From the NCBI RefSeq assembly GCF_012489685.1, contig NC_080043.1, positions 85,390,292 through 85,454,291 on the forward strand: DNA of 64,000 nt. Direction: 5' to 3'. The notes under the pieces were generated by a model. That model was not told the origin of the DNA, ran no database searches, and was given only the letters and a program-made list of their open reading frames with translations. The DNA comes from Lotus japonicus. Taxonomy: Eukaryota; Streptophyta; Magnoliopsida; Fabales; Fabaceae. Both the position numbers and the translations under genes were made by a program. Positions 58,045 to 64,000 of this stretch are shown here, piece after piece; the first letter of the stretch is position 1; every line of letters begins with the position of its first letter.

Positions 58045-58076
58045 TATATGATGAGCTTGCATTCAAAAAAAAAAAA
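58045..58076 (+). mobile_element. Micro-insertion of a poly(A) retroposon tail
   Basis: Only 32 bp, ending in about 12 A residues, but flanked by an exact 18-bp duplication AGAAGAATGGAAATTTAA (58027-58044 and 58077-58094). The layout is that of LINE-mediated insertion with extreme 5' truncation, leaving about 20 bases before the tail. Confidence 0.82.
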
Positions 58077-58136
58077 AGAAGAATGGAAATTTAAATAACT
58101 AGCGTTTTAGCCCATGCAGTGAGAAGAATTTTAAAT

Positions 58137-58247
58137 TTTTTTTGGTACATTGGAAATAAATTACACCCGACAAAAATTGATTTCTGAACCTTCCCCTCTA
58201 ACTCATATGTCACTTAACTCTTACCACTTGAGCTATTTTTAAGGACA
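58137..58247 (-). mobile_element. SINE, second copy of the 52.5-kb family
   Basis: 111 bp bordered by GAAGAATTTTAAAT (58123-58136) and GAAGAAGTTTAAAT (58248-58261), 13 of 14 identical. On the minus strand it carries TAGCTCAAGTGGTAAGAG (A box), GGTTCAGAAATC (degenerate B box) and the shared 3' end AATGTACCAAAAAAAA. The second internal box is eroded, so it is probably inactive. Confidence 0.82.
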
Positions 58248-58261
58248 GAAGAAGTTTAAAT

Positions 58262-59700
58262 GATTAAAATTAATTTTATAATAATTATTTTAAAATTAAA
58301 TTATATATTAAAGTATAATTTTCTATATAAATAAATTTTTATAATTAATATATAAATGTAATATTAATGAAATAATTATTGGTACGAATTTGATTTAGTA
58401 CTTGAAAAGAGTTAAGATATGAACTAAAATTTCAATGAATTTTGTTATTTTGGTTTATTCATTTAGTTGGGTTAAATCAAATTAACCTTTCATAATTGAC
58501 AATTCAAAAGGCAAGTGTTTTTCCCTCTTTTTTAGCTTTGCTATGATACATTGTCGTGTTCTTTAGCATGACATTGACAGCCATGTCCAGCATGTCTCAC
58601 TTTTAAATCATCTTTTCTCTTGCATTGCCAACTTTCAGAATTCCCTTTTGAGTTAACCTTTTTCCGTTTCTCGCATAAAATTTCAGAATTCACTTCTGAA
58701 TTCATATTTTCCATTTTCTTGACTAGAATATCAGAAAGCTTGCAACGGGAATAAGGAAAATGAAGTATCTAGTTATTTTGGTGGTGTAGCTAATATAGAA
58801 TTATAGTCTTATAGACCATCTTTGCCACGTACGTGTCATCAGAAATTTTATGTGGCATATTTTGTTGCTAAGTCGGATTTGACAATTAGCTCTAATAATA
58901 AGAATAATTCTTATTGCCCCATGAAGCCTCTTGAAATTAAATTGCAAAACAGTGAGAACACTTTTAAATCAAAAGAGCTAGTCATCGAACATGACTTAGA
59001 AGTTAGAAGTGGTAAACAATGGTGACATATGTCTCGATTAGCTACATGACTAGTTATTAATACCATATTAAGAGTGAATGTCAAACTAAAAACCATAGAA
59101 ATTGTATGATGGGGATAATATCATATTTAAATGTTAATTGAGGACTTGAAACTAGTTTTATTAAGTGTTTCCATGCATTATAAACGCATACTCATTGAGG
59201 TTTTGTTTGGTTAGAAAAGAAAGTAGAAGGAAAGAAATGAGAAAGAAAGTTATGAGTTCTGACGATGGATTAAAGAGAAATTGAAAGAAAAGAAAGTAAA
59301 AATTTTATCTCCTCTTACTTGGTTGGGTTATAAGTAAGAGAAAAGAAAAATATGTTATTGGATGGATTTTATATTTACCCTTCCCTCTATTTTATCAGCA
59401 TTCATACTAAATAACAGAACTCATTTTTAAATAAGTAAAATGCAAAATAAGTTCAGATTGGAGTTGCAACAATAACTTTTATTAGGTTATCCACACAAGT
59501 TAAGAATTATGGCGCTGATTCATAAACCACTCAATCGTATAAATATTTATGAACATTTCATTTTTTTTCTACCTCTCACTTTTTATCACATAAAATCATA
59601 CTATATTATACTCATTAATTCTTTCTCTTATCTTCTTTATCACCATAGGTATCTATACCCAAATTTGGATCCTCAATTTATGAATCATTTGGTAAGAATT
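58262..59700. other. Intergenic, no gene recognised
   Basis: AT-rich. A TGATTCATAAACC border near 59516 with pyrimidine-rich sequence to about 59650 looks like the dispersed MITE-like family in reverse orientation. The frame at 58822-59025 has no motif or exon neighbours. Confidence 0.45.
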
Positions 59701-59716
59701 AAGATCAAATTAAAGC

Positions 59717-59724
59717 TATATAAA
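59717..59724 (+). promoter_or_regulatory. TATA box of the MGCC-protein gene
   Basis: TATATAAA followed by a pyrimidine-rich leader lies 298 bp before the ATG at 60022. Good match to the plant consensus; the resulting leader would be about 265 bases. Confidence 0.55.
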
Positions 59725-60021
59725 CAGGTCCAACATGTTTCTTGCTTGGTCAATCAATTAAGCTCACTCTGTCTACAATTATATTCACTCTCTCTGGATT
59801 GCCCCTTTCTAACACTTAACCTCACCATTCTCCCCTCTAGGCTCTAGCTCATTTTCACAACCTTTTTTCTGACTTCCCATTTCCCAACTCAGCCAACATT
59901 TCAAAAACCTTTTTTCTTTTTATGTTTCTCTTATCATCAACACTTTCAAAACAAACCAAGCTGAAGCCATGCAATACCATTCTTCCAATTAGCCACCACA
60001 CAATTACTTGGTTCAAACCAA

Positions 60022-60846
60022 ATGGGTTGCTGCTTGTGCACCCCTAAGCAACACCAAAATGTCCTAAAATACCAGCAAACCCAGCTCAGATCCCATGCAC
60101 CCAAGTCTCCCAATGCTACCCACCAATCAGAATGCAGAGTCCCACCACCACCTGCTGAAGAATCTGTGAAGGAGGTACTCTTGGAAACACCCATTTCCAA
60201 GCCCCAAGTTCCAATTTTGACGCCAGAATCAAAGACCCAATTGCCAGTTGTGCTACACAGCAAGGATCCCATCGATGAAAAAGCAGCATTTCTGGAAGAG
60301 GCCTCCGATGATTGTTCTCCCATTTCGGGAACATGCAGCGTCGGCGAGAGCTTCTCCACCACCACCACAACCACCGTGACGGTGACAGAGTCGAGAGAAG
60401 ACGAAGTTACGAGTAAGCGAGGCACCAGAGGGGAAACTCGGTACCGGAATCGACCACACAACGATGCGCCCCGGAGGCGTTCTCACGCCGTCATTGGAAA
60501 TGGAATCGGCGGGAGAGAGAGAAGGCCAAATTCTCCGGCGAGAGTGACAGAGCCTCCGCCGGCGAAGAAGGTTCTGATGGGTTCAGGTTCAGTTCGTCGG
60601 AGGGAATCCGGCCAGGTCCGCCGTGATCCCGGAGAGGATTCCGGAAGGCGGCCAGGGTCACCGTCGTTTACAAGGACGGTTGGCGCCGGCACAAGTCGGA
60701 GACAGCTCAGGCCGCCGGGAGGAGCTGGTCGGCGGTTGTTGCCAATGGAGAACGGTGAGGTTGTTGGGGAGAAAAACGGCGGCGTTTTAATGGAGGAATC
60801 ACTTGAGAATCCGCATGTTTCTTTGGAGTGCTTCATTTTTCTGTAG
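60022..60846 (+). CDS. Plant MGCC-type protein, probably lipid-anchored
   Basis: A single-exon frame of 274 residues begins MGCCLCTPK: Gly2 is a likely N-myristoylation site and the neighbouring cysteines likely palmitoylation sites, implying attachment to the plasma membrane. The middle is disordered, rich in Pro, Ser and Thr, with an acidic patch (EEASDDCSPISGTCSVGESFS) and a Thr run. The second half is strongly basic (RRRESGQVRR, GAGRRLLP). The C-terminus LENPHVSLECFIFL resembles the conserved end of a family of uncharacterised dicot proteins; it is one residue off a CaaX box. No enzyme domain is visible, so I give no function. The coding region is more GC-rich than its surroundings, and a TATA box precedes it. 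Confidence 0.85.
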   Translation: MGCCLCTPKQHQNVLKYQQTQLRSHAPKSPNATHQSECRVPPPPAEESVKEVLLETPISKPQVPILTPESKTQLPVVLHSKDPIDEKAAFLEEASDDCSPISGTCSVGESFSTTTTTTVTVTESREDEVTSKRGTRGETRYRNRPHNDAPRRRSHAVIGNGIGGRERRPNSPARVTEPPPAKKVLMGSGSVRRRESGQVRRDPGEDSGRRPGSPSFTRTVGAGTSRRQLRPPGGAGRRLLPMENGEVVGEKNGGVLMEESLENPHVSLECFIFL

Positions 60847-61017
60847 ATTTAGCACTGAAAGCTATTTTCACATTGATGTGTGTTTTTGTATCATAGTAGC
60901 ACTGGCTTGTTGTATGTTTGTGGTTGAATTTGATCAATGTATGTTATAAACATGCCTAATTCTTCTTCAGTTCTTCTTATGTACATATTTCCAGGAATGT
61001 TTCTAAAAGAAAGGACT
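60847..61017. other. 3' flank of the MGCC-protein gene
   Basis: Short AT-rich 3' region before the start of the gypsy element, which therefore inserted less than about 200 bp beyond the stop codon. Confidence 0.5.
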
Positions 61018-61393
61018 GATAATTTGGCAGCATTGGGCCCAAAGGAAAACACAAATATTCCAAGCCCAAAAGAATTACCAAATCACCAGCTTGGTTAAAG
61101 GGATTTGATCAGACCAGTGGAAGGAACAAGAAGAAACGGAAATGAGTAGGAAAGTTTGGCAATATATTAGGAGTACTATTATATATATATTAAATAGTCT
61201 CATATTATTAGTTATTGGGCCAGTAGATTTGGGCCTTAGTAAGTACAAGAAGAGACAAGTAGTATAAATATGTAATTTCTATTTCCAGTCAATTAATCAG
61301 AAAATTGAGCTTGCTCACCAATTTGATTTTTCTTTTATTTTCTTATTGCTATCTCTGCTAGGGTTTATCCCTTGGGAGGGTTTCTACCTTCCA
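61018..61393 (+). repeat. 5' LTR of the gypsy element, left border approximate
   Basis: The right border is fixed by TACCTTCCA just before the primer site. The left border is my estimate (TGATAATTTGG) because the 3' LTR lies outside the window. A TATA-like GTATAAATA near 61262 and a following transcribed-like region suit a promoter-bearing LTR. Confidence 0.55.
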
Positions 61394-61395
61394 AC

Positions 61396-61410
61396 TGGTG
61401 CTTTCATTGA
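61396..61410 (+). other. Gypsy primer-binding site
   Basis: TGGTGCTTTCATTGA directly after the LTR end is a primer-site form common in plant gypsy elements. The Gag ATG overlaps its last base. Confidence 0.7.
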
Positions 61411-64000
61411 TGTCTTCCTCTCAGCCAGAACAGTCCTCCATGGACACCATTGAGGACAAGCTCACAGCTCTCCTCCAACGCCAGAATTTCCAGGATTCAC
61501 GAAATGAGGCCTTTAATGCCATCTTGCAGACTCTACACAAGTAGATTTCTACTCTTGTTTCCTTGCAAATCCCACCTCAACCACCTCCAGGGTTTACATC
61601 TGGATCTGGCCTTGTTAGACCCCCAGGACAGCTTGGTTTCTCCTCTGGACCACCTGGGTTTCAACCTTCTTTGGTTACCCTCACACCTGAGGAAATCTTG
61701 GCAACTTTAGCACAACCACAAACCGCTGGATCTGTTCCTACTAATCCAGTAGCAGCTGGATCTGTTGCATCTGGCTCCCGGGTACCTGCTGTTCCACCTG
61801 CACAGCACAACAAAAATCTGAAATTACAACTCTCTTCATTTGATGGTAAGAATCCTCTTGACTGGATCTTTAAGGCTGAACAATTTTTCCAATATCATCA
61901 AACATCACCCACACAAAGACTAGAACTCGCTGCTTTTTATATGGATGGGGAAGCTTTAAGTTGGTATAAATGGATGTACAATAATAGACAGCTCCATTCT
62001 TGGGAGGAATTTATTAGGGTTCTTGCTCTTCGTTTTGGTCCTTCTACCTTTGATAACCCACAGCAAGAGTTGTTCAAACTCCAGCAACACACAACAGTGA
62101 CTGAGTACCAGTCTCGTTTTGAACGCTTGTGCAATCAAGTTCTGGGTTTGAGTGCTGAAACTATGCTTGATTGTTTTATTTCTGGGCTACGGACTGATAT
62201 CAAGAATGAGTTGTCTATTCTAAGGCCCTATTCAGTGTCACATGCTATTGGGTTGGCTAAATTAGTAGAATCAAAAATTGCAGATTCAAAATCCCAGCCC
62301 TATAAGTACCCCAAACCAGCACCAGCTCACCACACTAACCCTCCATTTTCCCCAAAACCTCATCAACAACCCTCCCCACAAACACCACCAAGTCGCCCCC
62401 ACAATCAACAACAGCCCCTCACGAAATCCCCAACCCCAATGACAGTGAAGCGGCTGACTTCAACCCAAATGCAAGAGAGAAGAGCATTAGGGTTGTGCTA
62501 CAACTGTGATGAGAAATATGTTCAAGGACATAGGTGCCAAACAAAACAGTTTCTCATTTTACAGATAGATGACCCAGCTGAATCAGAATCAGCACATGAC
62601 ACAGAGGGTTGTGGCACAGTAGAAGAAATAGTAGAAGGGGAAGAAGAGATAATTCATTTTCAATTATCAAATGCTGTGCTAAAAGGCGTACCTTCTCCGC
62701 GGACGCTGAAGTTCTTTGGAACCATCCTTGGACAGCAATTTCAAGTTCTGATTGACTCCGGGAGTTCCCACAATGTGATGCCACCACGCATTGCTCAATA
62801 CCTGCATTTGCCAATTAAACCAGTTAGCACATTTCCAGTCATGGTTGGGAATGGAGCATACATCTACTGTTCAGGGGTATGTCACAATACTCCCTTAATG
62901 ATTAAGGGAACAATGTTCAATGTACCTTTCCATCTCTTGGACATTCAAGGGGCAGACGTTGTCCTAGGTGTAGAGTGGTTGCGCACCCTAGGCCGCATTG
63001 TTTCTGATTATTCCATTCCAGAAATGACATTCTTGGTCAATGGCATGCCTTTTACCATTACTGGCTTTCCTCACCCTCCCCCGAAATCAGCCACTTACCA
63101 TCAAGTGCAGCGACTCCTTCACTCAGATGCCATTGCTGAATCCCATACACTATTGTGCATGCCCACAACCAATTCAACCTACATGGCCATGGATACACTT
63201 GTGTCCCCTCCACCAGACCTACACCCAACCTTATGGGATTTACTTCAATCTGCTGCTCATATTTTTGCACCACCACATGGGCTGCCACCCCCGCGCCCGC
63301 ACGACCATCACATCACACTTATTCCTAACTCTCCGCCGGTCAATATTCGTCCCTACCGCTACCCTCACTCCCAAAAGGAGGCCATGGCCACCATGCTTGC
63401 TGACATGCTTAAGGAAGGCATAGTGGTGCCAAGCACAAGCCCTTTCTCCTCCCCAGTCCTGCTCATAAAAAAGAAAGATGGGTCATGGCGTTTTTGTGTC
63501 GATTATAGAGGGTTAAATTCTATTACCGTAAAAGACAGGTTCCCAATACCTACTGTGGATGAATTATTAGATGAGTTGGGAGGTTCAGCACTTTTCTCCA
63601 AGATTGATTTGAGGTCAGGCTTTCATCAAATTCGCATGGCTGCTGATGACGCCCACAAGACTGCCTTTAGGACAGTTGATGGCCATTACGAGTTCCTCGT
63701 TATGCCGTTTGGTTTAACCAATGCCCCAAGTACATTTCAGGCCGCCATGAATGATCTTCTGCGTCCCTTCCTTCGCAGATTTGTGCTTGTATTTTTTGAT
63801 GACATCCTGATATATAGCCCTGATCTGAATACACATGTAGAGCACCTCAAGGTTGTTTTGGACACACTATCAGAACATAAATATTTTGCAAAGCTTTCCA
63901 AATGTGAATTTGGAGTTAGTTCAGTCGGATACCTGGGACACATTGTATCTGCCAGCGGAGTGGAACCAGATCCTAGCAAGGTGTCTGCTATCAAGGAATG
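61410..64000 (+). pseudogene. Gypsy Gag-Pol frame with one early stop, cut by the window edge
   Basis: One frame opens at ATG 61410 and, apart from a TAG at 61542-61544 (codon 45), stays open to the edge, over 800 codons. It shows a retrotransposon Gag domain (GEALSWYKWM, FGPSTFDNPQQEL), a CCHC knuckle (CYNCDEKYVQGHRC), an aspartic protease (VLIDSGSSHNVM), and a reverse transcriptase with SPVLLIKKKDGSWRFCVDYR, FSKIDLRSGFHQI and the catalytic FFDDIL. RNase H and integrase should lie to the right. The TAG falls before the main Gag domain, so starts further downstream or readthrough would be needed for expression. Apart from that codon the visible part is undamaged, which suggests a fairly young copy. 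Confidence 0.9.

Larger units (their letters stand above)
61018..64000 (+). mobile_element. 5' half of a Ty3/gypsy retrotransposon
   Basis: LTR end, primer site, Gag, CCHC knuckle, protease and reverse transcriptase follow in gypsy order, and the window ends inside the reverse transcriptase. The unusual knuckle CYNCDEKYVQGHRC resembles Reina-like chromoviral elements, but without integrase and chromodomain the lineage is an inference. Confidence 0.93.

Noticed and set aside
59946..60836. Several long minus-strand frames opposite the MGCC gene
   Set aside because: They are antisense shadows of a GC-rich coding exon with no domain; the plus frame has the lipidation motif and the TATA box.
63040..63423. 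127-residue plus frame inside the gypsy element
   Set aside because: Out of frame with the protease and reverse-transcriptase motifs that run through the same bases.
1..64000. tRNA, rRNA, CRISPR array or prokaryote-type operon
   Set aside because: None found by eye. tRNA-like boxes occur only within SINEs, and gene structure is eukaryotic throughout.

Overview
The window is nuclear DNA of a flowering plant, most likely a dicot and plausibly a legume. It is AT-rich, its genes have spliced exons with GT-AG introns, it encodes plant-only proteins (ULTRAPETALA, a STRUBBELIG-type receptor), and it is full of plant transposons. No bacterial, organellar or CRISPR feature is visible. The species is an inference.

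Layout: 1-6131 is intergenic sequence broken by a complete, recent Ty1/copia element on the minus strand (1032-6126). 6132-10880 is intergenic with an inverted-repeat element and a hAT-like element. 11187-13537 is an ULTRAPETALA gene (+, 3 exons). 13538-16463 is intergenic with a truncated LINE nested in a long-inverted-repeat element. 16464-19621 is NAF1 (-, 3 exons). 19622-29792 is a gene-poor stretch with a SINE, a hAT-like element, a Mutator-like element, a CACTA-like end, a TRIM-like remnant and a poly(A) retroposon. 29793-30008 is a small cysteine-pair protein (-). 30502-32090 holds a Tourist-like MITE and a decayed LINE. 32371-36042 is a SCAMP gene (-, 12 exons). 36939-41425 is a whole PIF/Harbinger element. 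42011-48490 is a STRUBBELIG-receptor-family kinase-like gene (-, 16 coding exons). 48491-52829 separates it from the divergently transcribed lipoyl synthase gene (52830-57039, +, 4 exons) and contains a tandem duplication with nested insertions. 60022-60846 is a single-exon MGCC protein (+). From about 61000 to the right edge is the 5' part of a Ty3/gypsy element (+).

The host genes are unrelated housekeeping or developmental loci: chromatin control of meristems, snoRNP assembly, membrane traffic, receptor signalling and mitochondrial lipoate synthesis. They form no pathway or cluster. The most informative content is the transposon record: several insertions have exact target-site duplications, some are nested, and several coding elements carry identifiable breaks. 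I found no convincing new biological system. The best leads are the near-complete Harbinger element with an intact transposase and a frameshifted partner gene, the copia element interrupted only by amber codons, the 27-residue repeat array in NAF1, and the duplicated segment between the receptor and lipoyl synthase genes.
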